Below, piece after piece: positions 1-4,913 of a DNA stretch of 7,070 nt. Source of the stretch: JASFQI01 sp050115555 (GTDB taxonomy: Bacteria; Desulfobacterota; DSM-4660; Desulfatiglandales; HGW-15); NCBI GenBank assembly GCA_050115555.1, contig JASFQI010000260.1:1-7070 (forward strand), given 5' to 3'. How positions within the stretch are numbered: the stretch's first letter is position 1; each line of letters starts with the position of its first letter. A program made the translations under genes and the position numbers. The notes beneath the pieces are model-generated. The model made no database searches, was not told where the DNA came from, and was given only the letters and a program-made list of their open reading frames with translations.

Positions 1-145
1 GTGGAACGTGGCGGGCATTCGCGAGATTGTGGAATACCTTGCCGAAACGGGTACGCCCGTGCTCATTCGAGGGGAGAGGCATCCGATCGACGCGGACACC
101 AGGGCGGCCTTTGACGACTATCTGGAAACCTACGGAGTGCTTTGA
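1..145 (+). CDS. C-terminal end of an unidentified protein (partial)
   Basis: An open frame enters from the left edge (first full codon at base 2) and ends at a TGA at 143-145, giving 47 residues that start WNVAGIREIV and end YLETYGVL. The stretch is acidic and soluble-looking, with an alternating helix/strand pattern (a PVLIRGERH strand followed by an amphipathic helix) and no membrane segment. Codon use resembles the neighbouring genes, which supports real coding. I do not recognise the family from this short tail. A weak 7-base inverted repeat (144-150 with 173-179, 22-base loop) follows the stop but has no T-tract, so no terminator is called. Confidence 0.6.
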   Translation, partial: WNVAGIREIVEYLAETGTPVLIRGERHPIDADTRAAFDDYLETYGVL

Positions 146-244
146 GGCTTGAACCCGTGAAGGGAGCGTAAGAAGCCTCGACTGGGAAGACCCGTTCCGC
201 GATTCAAATGGTTCAAAGCGTTTCCTGCAGCGGCGGAGCGGTCT

Positions 245-274
245 TTGCGAGACCGTCGACTCCTGTCATAGAAT
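245..274 (+). promoter_or_regulatory. Candidate sigma70-type promoter of the diadenylate cyclase gene
   Basis: A -35-like TTGCGA (245-250, 4 of 6 consensus) and a -10-like TAGAAT (269-274, 5 of 6) are separated by 18 bases. Transcription would begin near 281, giving a pyrimidine-rich leader of only about 24 bases before the ATG at 305. A 6-bp perfect hairpin (239-244 with 250-255) overlaps the -35 element and could be an operator or chance. The call rests on consensus matching alone. Confidence 0.45.
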
Positions 275-304
275 TTCCATTTTTCTTTCAGCCCTTTCAA
301 GCCA

Positions 305-1348
305 ATGACTGCAAAAAAAGAAAAAACGGACAAAAAGAACAAGAAAGACAAAGCCAAGGCCCCTGCAAAGAAGGCGTCCGGCAAAGGGACGGCCCAACGG
401 GAAAAGGGAGGCAAGGCCCGAGCCCAGGACACGGAGAGGCTGGCGACTTCCAAGTGGACGCAGTTGGTCATCCGGCAGGCCATTCAGGTGGCCAAAAAGA
501 CAGAGGCCAACGCGATCCTGTGCTACATGGACAGCACCAAGGACCTCGACCCCTTCTCTAAGATTCAGAGCGACGCCCGCTTGATCCTCCTGACCAAGCG
601 AAAGGAATGCCTGGACAGGGCCGCGGATCTCTCCATTCATGCTGTGATGCTTCCGGATGTCAAGCTCACCCGGGTCGGGTACCTGAAGATCGGGTTTCTT
701 GCTGCGATCTCCAAAGGGCTCGTCCGAAACGGGGACGTGATCGTGTGTGTAGGTGGAGTCCCGGAGCAGGGCTACATGGACACGATCATGCTGGTGGAGG
801 CAGGGCAGGAATCCGAACTCTTCGGTGGTGGAGAAATCATCACCTTTCCGCCGGGTCTGGAGCCCGAGGTTTTTGAGACGGTCCTGGATCTGGTACTGGA
901 GCTGGCCAATGAGGGGCGGGAGGGAAAGCCCGTGGGCTCCATCTTTGTCCTGGGGGACCACGAGCGCGTACTCGAGCTTTCCTACCAGCTCGTGTTCAAT
1001 CCGTTTCAAGGCCATCCGGAGGATGCACTGCGGGTATACAACCGCGAGGTGAAGGAGACCCTCAAGGAGTTCTCGTCCATTGACGGGGCATTCGTGATTC
1101 GTGAAGACGGGGTGGTGCTGGCGGCAGGGCGATACCTGAACGTGGGATACCAGGGAGAGCCCCTCCCCCAGGGTCTGGGGGCGCGCCACGCGGCTGCGGC
1201 GGCCATCACCCAGGCCTCGGAGTCGGTCGCACTGGTGATCTCGGAGTCTACGGGCAAGGTGACGATCTTTCGAGGCGGGCGGATTTTGAGCGAGATCGAG
1301 AAGGCCGCTTCCCATGCGCCGGGACGACGGGCTCTCGCTCTGGAGTAA
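305..1348 (+). CDS. dacZ: DacZ-like diadenylate cyclase (PK-C-like domain + DAC domain)
   Basis: This 347-residue protein probably condenses two ATP into the second messenger c-di-AMP in the cytoplasm. Residues 1-45 form a Lys/Ala-rich tail. Residues 50-200 look like the pyruvate-kinase C-terminal (alpha/beta) fold. The DisA_N/DAC domain fills about 205-330, with GSIFVLGD at 211-218, the catalytic DGA motif at 260-262, and GLGARHAAAAA (290-300) carrying the RH of the RHR-type motif at 294-295. The third motif residue is Ala instead of Arg, as I recall for archaeal DacZ proteins. The PK-C plus DAC order is the DacZ layout known from archaea and is unlike membrane-bound CdaA or DNA-binding DisA. 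The ATG at 305 is the only start that keeps the N-terminus. No clear Shine-Dalgarno precedes it (leader is pyrimidine-rich). It appears monocistronic, with its own promoter ahead and a tRNA promoter behind. The basic tail could bind nucleic acid or acidic partners, but that is inference. Confidence 0.88.
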   Translation: MTAKKEKTDKKNKKDKAKAPAKKASGKGTAQREKGGKARAQDTERLATSKWTQLVIRQAIQVAKKTEANAILCYMDSTKDLDPFSKIQSDARLILLTKRKECLDRAADLSIHAVMLPDVKLTRVGYLKIGFLAAISKGLVRNGDVIVCVGGVPEQGYMDTIMLVEAGQESELFGGGEIITFPPGLEPEVFETVLDLVLELANEGREGKPVGSIFVLGDHERVLELSYQLVFNPFQGHPEDALRVYNREVKETLKEFSSIDGAFVIREDGVVLAAGRYLNVGYQGEPLPQGLGARHAAAAAITQASESVALVISESTGKVTIFRGGRILSEIEKAASHAPGRRALALE

Positions 1349-1383
1349 CCGCATTCCTGGTGTAGGTGGGGTGAAAATGGGGG

Positions 1384-1412
1384 TTGCGTCCACCGGTGTA
1401 TTGCGCTATAAA
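1384..1412 (+). promoter_or_regulatory. Promoter of tRNA-Pro
   Basis: TTGCGT (1384-1389) and TATAAA (1407-1412) are spaced by exactly 17 bases, directly ahead of the tRNA. A GC-rich discriminator (TCGGGGCG, 1413-1420) follows the -10, as is common for stable-RNA promoters under stringent control. The transcript would start about 4 bases before the mature 5' end, leaving a very short leader for RNase P. Confidence 0.65.
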
Positions 1413-1423
1413 TCGGGGCGAGT

Positions 1424-1500
1424 CGGGACGTGGCTCAGTCTGGTAGAGCACCGCGTTCGGGACGCGGGGGTCGGAGGTTCAAATCCTCTCGTCCCGACCA
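1424..1500 (+). tRNA. tRNA-Pro (anticodon CGG)
   Basis: A complete 77-base cloverleaf is present. The acceptor stem CGGGACG (1424-1430) pairs perfectly with CGTCCCG (1490-1496), with discriminator A1497 and an encoded CCA at 1498-1500. The anticodon stem CCGCG (1451-1455) pairs with CGCGG (1463-1467), and the loop TTCGGGA puts anticodon CGG at 1458-1460, reading proline codon CCG. The T arm is GGAGG/CCTCT (one G-T pair) around TTCAAAT. The C1-G72 pair is typical of bacterial tRNA-Pro. It stands alone, with no other tRNA beside it. Confidence 0.97.
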
Positions 1501-1518
1501 TTTCCTGAGAATCCTGAT

Positions 1519-1570
1519 CGCCTCATTCCGGAACACCCAGGCAGGTTCTTCCGGAACGGGGCGTTTTTTT
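1519..1570 (+). terminator. Strong intrinsic terminator after tRNA-Pro
   Basis: A 15-bp stem (1519-1533 with 1549-1563) contains one G-T wobble and one A/C mismatch. It closes a 15-base loop and is followed immediately by seven T (1564-1570). The core TTCCGGAA occurs in both arms. This is a canonical Rho-independent terminator ending the tRNA transcript, and its T-tract touches the Shine-Dalgarno of the next gene. Confidence 0.88.
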
Positions 1571-1581
1571 GGGGAGAATTC

Positions 1582-2487
1582 GTGTACCAGGCCCAGCTGC
1601 AATGGAAACCCGTTGCCGTGATGCTTTGTCTCTCCCTGGTCTGGGGGGCGAATCACGCGGCCATTAAGATCGCTGCCCTGGAGGTCGCCCCGCTCTTCAT
1701 GGCCGGTGTGCGCTCCTTCGTGGCGGCCCTCTGTCTTTTTGCCTGGATGCGGATCAAGGGGATCCGCCTGTTTCCTTCACGGATCGTTCTCCTGCACGGT
1801 GTGGTCACCGGGCTGTTTTTCGGCCTGGAGTTCGGGTTCATCTACGTGGGGCTTCAACACACACTGGCCTCGCGCATGTACGTACTCCTCCATACGGCAC
1901 CGTTTTTCGTGGCCCTGGAGGCTCACCTCTTCCTGAAAGGCGACCGTCTGCACCCGTGGAAAGTGGCAGGTCTGGTGCTTGCCTTTGCAGGTGTGGTGTC
2001 CCTGTTTATTCGGGATTTCGGTACGTTCTCGCTCAACGCACTACCAGGGGACCTCCTGGCGCTTGCCGCCGGACTGATGTGGGGATCGACCACAGTCTAT
2101 ATCAAGCGATTCCTGGCGTATCGGACCGTCCCGCTTCAGACGCTTTTCTATCAGGTGCTTTTCTCCGCTCCCCTCCTGTTTTTTCTGAGTGCGTTGCTCG
2201 AGGAGACCGCGGTGTCCGGGTTCTCTCTGGTGACCGGAGTGGCAGTGGTGTACCAGTGCCTTATCGTGGCTTTTCTGAGCTACCTCGTCTGGTTCGAGCT
2301 CATTCACCGCTACCCCGTGAGCCTGCTCCACGGGTTCACCTTTGTCACCCCGGTCATCGGAGTATTCCTGAGCGGAGTGATCATCCTCGGAGAACTGCTT
2401 CAGCCGGGGCTCCTCGTGGCGCTGGTTCTGGTGAGTGTGGGGTTGATTGTGGTGAACCGAAAGCCGCCTACACCTTCCCGCCCTTGA
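1582..2487 (+). CDS. EamA/DMT-family transporter (10 predicted membrane segments)
   Basis: A 301-residue, strongly hydrophobic inner-membrane protein of the drug/metabolite transporter superfamily. Two EamA repeats are visible, about residues 11-141 and 157-290, each with roughly five membrane helices. The first repeat carries the characteristic LSLVWGANHAAIK segment (18-30 area) and the second the matching LAAGLMWGSTTVYIKR (161-176). Length is normal for the family. The start is GTG at 1582, supported by GGGGAG at 1571-1576 with 5-base spacing; the first ATG is 13 codons in and would cut the first helix. The last residues (RKPPTPSRP) form a short cytoplasmic tail. The substrate cannot be inferred, since members export amino acids, sugars or metabolites. 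The gene lies only 11 bases behind a terminator, so its promoter must overlap that hairpin or it lives on read-through. Its 3' end overlaps the convergent Cys-rich gene by 20 bases. Confidence 0.9.
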   Translation: MYQAQLQWKPVAVMLCLSLVWGANHAAIKIAALEVAPLFMAGVRSFVAALCLFAWMRIKGIRLFPSRIVLLHGVVTGLFFGLEFGFIYVGLQHTLASRMYVLLHTAPFFVALEAHLFLKGDRLHPWKVAGLVLAFAGVVSLFIRDFGTFSLNALPGDLLALAAGLMWGSTTVYIKRFLAYRTVPLQTLFYQVLFSAPLLFFLSALLEETAVSGFSLVTGVAVVYQCLIVAFLSYLVWFELIHRYPVSLLHGFTFVTPVIGVFLSGVIILGELLQPGLLVALVLVSVGLIVVNRKPPTPSRP

Positions 2488-2671
2488 CCAGCCGTGCAAA
2501 GTGCTCGAACGAGCGGTCGAACGTGGCTTCCGCATCAGAAGGGAAGCAGCAGCCCGGGAGCTGGCGCATGCGCAGGTGATAGGCGATGCACTCGCAGCAG
2601 ATGCCCTTGCGGCTGCATGGCTCGTAGGTGCAGTTGCATCGGGTAAGGTTTTTCTCCTGGTTGCATTCCAT
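2468..2671 (-). CDS. Small Cys-rich protein, DUF6485-like
   Basis: This 67-residue protein begins MECNQEKNLT and has nine cysteines (positions 3, 12, 14, 19, 25, 26, 28, 41, 42), including CxC, CCxC and a CC pair. That pattern suggests a metal or iron-sulfur site, or a zinc-bound mini-domain. The sequence recalls the DUF6485 family of small proteins found in anaerobes; function is unknown. The start at 2671 is chosen because AGGAGG (2682-2677 on the minus strand) sits 5 bases upstream. A longer reading from 2737 would add 22 residues of unconserved look and lacks this site. A good promoter lies about 70 bases upstream. The gene converges on the EamA gene with a 20-base 3' overlap. Family assignment is from recognition of the Cys pattern, not a search. 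Confidence 0.8.
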   Translation of the reverse strand: MECNQEKNLTRCNCTYEPCSRKGICCECIAYHLRMRQLPGCCFPSDAEATFDRSFEHFARLVKGGKV

Positions 2672-2745
2672 GGGGTCCTCCTTTCGCGGGTTGATCCGGG
2701 GTTGCGAGGCGGCTGTTGCGCTTTCGACTATCGGCATGGCCGCCC

Positions 2746-2775
2746 AGTATACGAAAGCCCCGAATACCCGGTCAA
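2746..2775 (-). promoter_or_regulatory. Candidate promoter of the Cys-rich small gene
   Basis: On the minus strand TTGACC (2775-2770, 5 of 6) and TATACT (2751-2746, 5 of 6) are spaced by 18 bases. The transcript would begin near 2739 and leave a leader of about 68 bases before the ATG at 2671. It is divergent from the regulator promoter at 2910-2938. The roughly 130 bases between them are AT-rich with a run of nine T (2879-2887) and hold no gene that I can see. Confidence 0.55.
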
Positions 2776-2909
2776 TGAAAGACCAAGCCGAAAAAGACTG
2801 CTCAGGGGCAGGAAAAAACGATCAGGGCCAGGGCATTTCACATACGTGTTCAAGGCGTTTCTTTTCTCGAATCTTTCCGTTTTTTTTGAGATATCAGGAC
2901 ATTTTTGTG

Positions 2910-2938
2910 TTGACAAACGAATGCCGTTCAAATATTGA
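2910..2938 (+). promoter_or_regulatory. Candidate promoter of the regulator / polysaccharide operon
   Basis: A perfect TTGACA (2910-2915) is followed after 17 bases by TATTGA (2933-2938, a weak -10 with 3 of 6 matches). The -10 lies inside the left arm of a long inverted repeat, so repressor or activator binding there would control initiation. The start point would be near 2945, giving a leader of about 33 bases. The weak -10 suits a regulated promoter. Confidence 0.55.
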
Positions 2939-2970
2939 ACGTTCAAGGTTGTTCAATATTTGAACGGCAT
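2921..2970 (+). repeat. Perfect 20-bp inverted repeat made of GTTCAA/TTGAAC half-sites (operator array)
   Basis: Bases 2921-2940 and 2951-2970 are exact reverse complements separated by 10 bases. Each arm is itself a palindrome: CGTTCAA-ATA-TTGAACG (2925-2941) and GTTCAA-TAT-TTGAAC (2951-2965), with centres 25 bp apart. A further perfect palindrome, TTGAACGTTCAA, spans 2935-2946. In all there are five half-sites in 40 bp (2926, 2935, 2941, 2951, 2960). The array covers the -10 and the start region of the promoter and ends 8 bases before the regulator ATG, which suggests autoregulation by the adjacent winged-helix protein. If transcribed from further upstream, it would also fold into a 20-bp RNA hairpin. 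Confidence 0.85.
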
Positions 2971-2977
2971 CCATTCC

Positions 2978-3556
2978 ATGGAAAAAGAAGACCTCCAGAT
3001 CCTTCGCCTGATGACGGAAATCGATCAGAACGGCGATCACAGCCAGCGAGAGCTCTCTCGTCGGCTGAACATCTCCCTGGGCCTGGTCAACACCTTTCTC
3101 AAGCGGCTCGTGAACAAGGGCTATTTCAAGGTGAAAACCATGCCCCGCAACCGAGTGAAGTATTTTCTCACGCCCGAAGGACTGGCCCGAAAAAGCCGGC
3201 TCACCGTGGAGTACCTCCGATTCTCCATGAATTTCTACAAGGATATTAAGAAGCTCCTTTTGCATAAGTACCAGGACATGGAGGAGAAAAACGTCCGATC
3301 CATTCTCTTCTTCGGAGCCGGTGAGGTGGCTGATCTGGCTTACCTTTACCTCCAGCTCACACGTATCGAACTGGCGGGCATTATGGATGAACAGCGCGTG
3401 GATCAGAGCTTTTTCGGGCATCGCATCGGCGATCTGACGAGACTGGAGCAACCGGACTGGGACATGATCCTGCTCACGAGGCTCGACCGCACCGAGCAGG
3501 ATATGCGTATGCTCCTGGAGCGCTGGGTGACCGTGGATCGGATTGCCGCGATTTAG
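2978..3556 (+). CDS. Winged-helix (MarR/EPS-like) regulator fused to a Rossmann-like domain
   Basis: This 192-residue cytoplasmic protein has a MarR-like winged helix-turn-helix at residues 5-80. The segment QRELSRRLNISLGLVNTFL (23-41) is the HTH, KGYFKVKTMPRNRVKYFLT is the wing, and PEGLARKSRLTVEYL resembles the end of MarR-family EPS-associated regulators. Residues 108-165 look like a nucleotide- or CoA-binding Rossmann unit: strand SILFFGAGEVADLAYL with G113-A-G115, a second strand with GIMDEQ at 134-139, FFGHRIGDLTRL, then MILLT. This recalls the N-terminal CoA_binding_3-like domain of PglD-type sugar enzymes. The domain could sense a nucleotide sugar; that is inference. The ATG at 2978 is preferred over an in-frame TTG at 2960, which lies inside the operator. 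Neither has a good Shine-Dalgarno. It is 11 bases ahead of the NusG paralog, so they are co-transcribed. Confidence 0.83.
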   Translation: MEKEDLQILRLMTEIDQNGDHSQRELSRRLNISLGLVNTFLKRLVNKGYFKVKTMPRNRVKYFLTPEGLARKSRLTVEYLRFSMNFYKDIKKLLLHKYQDMEEKNVRSILFFGAGEVADLAYLYLQLTRIELAGIMDEQRVDQSFFGHRIGDLTRLEQPDWDMILLTRLDRTEQDMRMLLERWVTVDRIAAI

Positions 3557-3567
3557 AGTGGAGACAT

Positions 3568-4197
3568 ATGGGCGAGAATCAGGACAAGGAGCACGGATCC
3601 ATTTCTGATGAAGGTGGAGATCCGCACCGCATTGAGACCTTCGAGGGCATGGGCGTCTCCCCGGAGGGCCTGGAGGAGCCGGAGTTTCCCCAGGGGACCC
3701 GGTGGTATGCCCTGCACACGCGCAGCCGGTTCGAGCAAAAGGTGTACAACGGGCTTCGGGGCAAGGCCATCGAAGCGTTCCTTCCAAAGGTTCAGGTGAT
3801 GAGCCGAAGAAAGGACCGCAGAAAAAAGATCCTCGTTCCTCTCCTTCCCGGGTACGTGTTTGTGCAATGCAACATGGATCCTTATGCCTACTGGGACATC
3901 ATCAAGACCGTGGGAGTGGTGCGAATGGTCGGCTTCAAGGGGAAGCCCGTGGCAGCGAACGACGAGGAGATTGACTCCCTCATGATCCTCAACGGCACGG
4001 ACCGCACCGTGGAGAACCGGTCCTACATGCAGGAGGGCGACCGGGTCATGGTCATGGAAGGGCCGCTCAAGGGGTTGGTCGGGTTTTACATGAGGCACAA
4101 GAGCAAGTCCGAAAAGGTCGTGGTAAGCCTTGAGCTGCTGAAACGCTCCATGGCCGTGGAGATCGAGGGTTGGGCGCTGGAAAAACTCGATACATAA
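3568..4197 (+). CDS. NusG-family specialised elongation factor (RfaH/UpxY/LoaP type)
   Basis: This 209-residue protein probably binds RNA polymerase and suppresses pausing or termination in the long polysaccharide operon it belongs to. The NGN domain spans about residues 45-140: RWYALHTRSRFEQKV (45-59), AFLPK (70-74), RRKDRRKKILVPLLPGYVFV (80-99), and VGVVRMVGFKGKPVAA. The C-terminal KOW domain is about 155-200 (GDRVMVMEGPLKGLVGFY). The NGN pattern is that of NusG paralogs encoded inside their target operons, not housekeeping NusG, which normally sits beside rplK. Residues 1-43 are an unusual acidic extension with no match I recognise. The start ATG has GGAG at 3560-3563, 4 bases upstream. 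No RfaH ops element was found nearby, so its recruitment signal, possibly an RNA hairpin as for LoaP, is open. Confidence 0.9.
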   Translation: MGENQDKEHGSISDEGGDPHRIETFEGMGVSPEGLEEPEFPQGTRWYALHTRSRFEQKVYNGLRGKAIEAFLPKVQVMSRRKDRRKKILVPLLPGYVFVQCNMDPYAYWDIIKTVGVVRMVGFKGKPVAANDEEIDSLMILNGTDRTVENRSYMQEGDRVMVMEGPLKGLVGFYMRHKSKSEKVVVSLELLKRSMAVEIEGWALEKLDT

Positions 4198-4219
4198 AGT
4201 GGCTTCGCCATTTTATGTA
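4191..4219 (+). terminator. Terminator-like hairpin overlapping the NusG-paralog stop codon
   Basis: A 13-bp stem (4191-4203 with 4207-4219, one G-T pair) closes a TTC loop. The apex is GC-rich (GTGGC-TTC-GCCA), the base is A/T-rich, and TTTTAT follows the GC part on the 3' side, so it could work as a weak intrinsic terminator or polarity point. The TAA stop (4195-4197) lies in its 5' arm. There is no long T-tract, so strength is doubtful. Confidence 0.5.
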
Positions 4220-4221
4220 AC

Positions 4222-4234
4222 GCGGCTTCGCCGC
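4222..4234 (+). other. Second GGCTTCGCC hairpin
   Basis: A 5-bp GC stem (GCGGC, 4222-4226, with GCCGC, 4230-4234) closes a TTC loop and repeats the 9-base apex GGCTTCGCC of the previous hairpin (4201-4209) 23 bases on. No T-tract follows. In RNA it would be a compact, stable structure near the start of the non-coding gap. Confidence 0.5.
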
Positions 4235-4255
4235 TCAAGACAGCCGCTCAAAACA
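4230..4255 (+). repeat. Tandem 13-base repeat with one mismatch
   Basis: GCCGCTCAAGACA (4230-4242) is followed directly by GCCGCTCAAAACA (4243-4255). The first copy begins in the 3' arm of the second hairpin. The rest of the gap up to the ERCC4 gene (about 4256-4404) holds no feature that I recognise. An 80-codon open frame across 4199-4441 looks non-genuine. Confidence 0.6.
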
Positions 4256-4404
4256 CTTGAAACGAGCGCTCTCCAGATTATGATGGACGGCTTGCCCGAC
4301 TTGGTCACGCCGTGCCGATCCGAATCGATATCTTTCCTGGATGCTGAGGGGATTCCTCGGCGATTGGGAAAAAAGGCAGTAATAACAAAAGGATACCCTC
4401 TTCG

Positions 4405-4893
4405 ATGGGGTGGAATCGAAGGGGCGGAGCTGTATCGGTAGGTTGCACAGCGAAGGGATATAGAGAGTCCACCGGGGTGAACGTCCGGGATGATTATCGG
4501 GAGAAACCTTCCGGGCTCATCGAGCTGCTTTGTAAAGACGATATTCCAGTCCACGTCCAATCCATTGCTTACGGCGACTACATCATCAACGACCGCGTTA
4601 CGGTTGAGCGAAAGACCGCGAGAGACTTTCTGGTGTCCATCCTGGACGGAAGGCTTTTCAAACAGATCGCACACCTCAAGAAGCATTGTTTGCGTCCCAT
4701 CCTGATGATCGAAGGGAACCCGTATCGTACGGATCTGTGTTTCGACCCCAATGACGTGCGCAGAGCGCTTGTCTCCATCCAGGTAATGTGGTACGTACCA
4801 TCATCGTTTTCCAGATCGGTCGAGGAGACAAAAGACATCCTCCTCATGATTGGGAAACAGGATGACAATGACATGGACGTGATCCCCACATAA
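4405..4893 (+). CDS. ERCC4-domain (XPF/Mus81-type) nuclease, stand-alone or truncated
   Basis: A protein of 162 residues from the ATG at 4405, or 138 from an in-frame GTG at 4477, that carries a clear ERCC4 nuclease fold. Seen motifs: VNVRDDYREKPSG (25-37) with D30 and E33, GDY at 57-59, the hallmark VERKTARDF (67-75), SILDGRLFKQ (78-87) and PILMIEGNPY (98-107). These are the metal-binding residues of XPF/Mus81-type structure-specific endonucleases. The first 24 residues are Gly/Arg-rich and outside the fold, so GTG 4477 may be the true start; AAGGA at 4389-4393 supports the ATG only weakly (11-base spacing). The protein stops right after the nuclease domain. There is no helix-hairpin-helix tail, which the XPF/Mus81 group normally uses for dimerisation and DNA binding. 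It sits between a NusG paralog and a sugar epimerase, an odd place for a DNA nuclease. Its composition looks less GC-rich than the neighbours, hinting at acquisition. Confidence 0.82.
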   Translation: MGWNRRGGAVSVGCTAKGYRESTGVNVRDDYREKPSGLIELLCKDDIPVHVQSIAYGDYIINDRVTVERKTARDFLVSILDGRLFKQIAHLKKHCLRPILMIEGNPYRTDLCFDPNDVRRALVSIQVMWYVPSSFSRSVEETKDILLMIGKQDDNDMDVIPT

Positions 4894-4912
4894 AATCACG
4901 GAGTGATTTTAT
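4890..4912 (+). promoter_or_regulatory. Hairpin joining ERCC4 stop and epimerase start, with the RBS in its loop
   Basis: A perfect 10-bp stem (ATAAAATCAC, 4890-4899, with GTGATTTTAT, 4903-4912) closes a GGA loop. The 5' arm contains the TAA stop of the nuclease gene (4891-4893). The loop region supplies GGAG (4900-4903), the only Shine-Dalgarno for the epimerase ATG at 4914, 10 bases away. The A-tract and T-tract flanks also make it look like a weak bidirectional terminator. It may couple translation of the two genes. Confidence 0.6.
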
Positions 4913-4913
4913 C

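Noticed and set aside
239..255. 6-bp hairpin upstream of the diadenylate cyclase gene as a terminator
   Set aside because: No T-tract follows and it overlaps the -35 element. Kept only as a remark on the promoter.
266..1393. Long minus-strand open frame (375 codons) opposite the diadenylate cyclase
   Set aside because: It is an antisense shadow: the plus strand has clear DAC motifs, while this reading has no recognisable domain and biased composition.
1424..1500. tRNA-Pro as an integration site of a genomic island
   Set aside because: No integrase gene and no second copy of the tRNA 3' end were seen in the window.
2879..2887. Run of nine T as a terminator
   Set aside because: No hairpin precedes it on either strand. 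It may simply be an AT-rich upstream element of the promoter.
2960..2962. TTG as an upstream start for the winged-helix regulator
   Set aside because: It lies inside the right arm of the inverted repeat and adds only six residues. The ATG at 2978 fits the family start better.
2501..2963. Plus-strand open frames across the DUF6485-like gene and promoter region
   Set aside because: They run antisense to a gene with better start signals and continue through promoters and operators.
4199..4441. 80-codon plus-strand open frame between the NusG paralog and the ERCC4 gene
   Set aside because: Starts inside a hairpin, has no ribosome-binding site or recognisable domain, and overlaps the nuclease start. 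Treated as non-coding.
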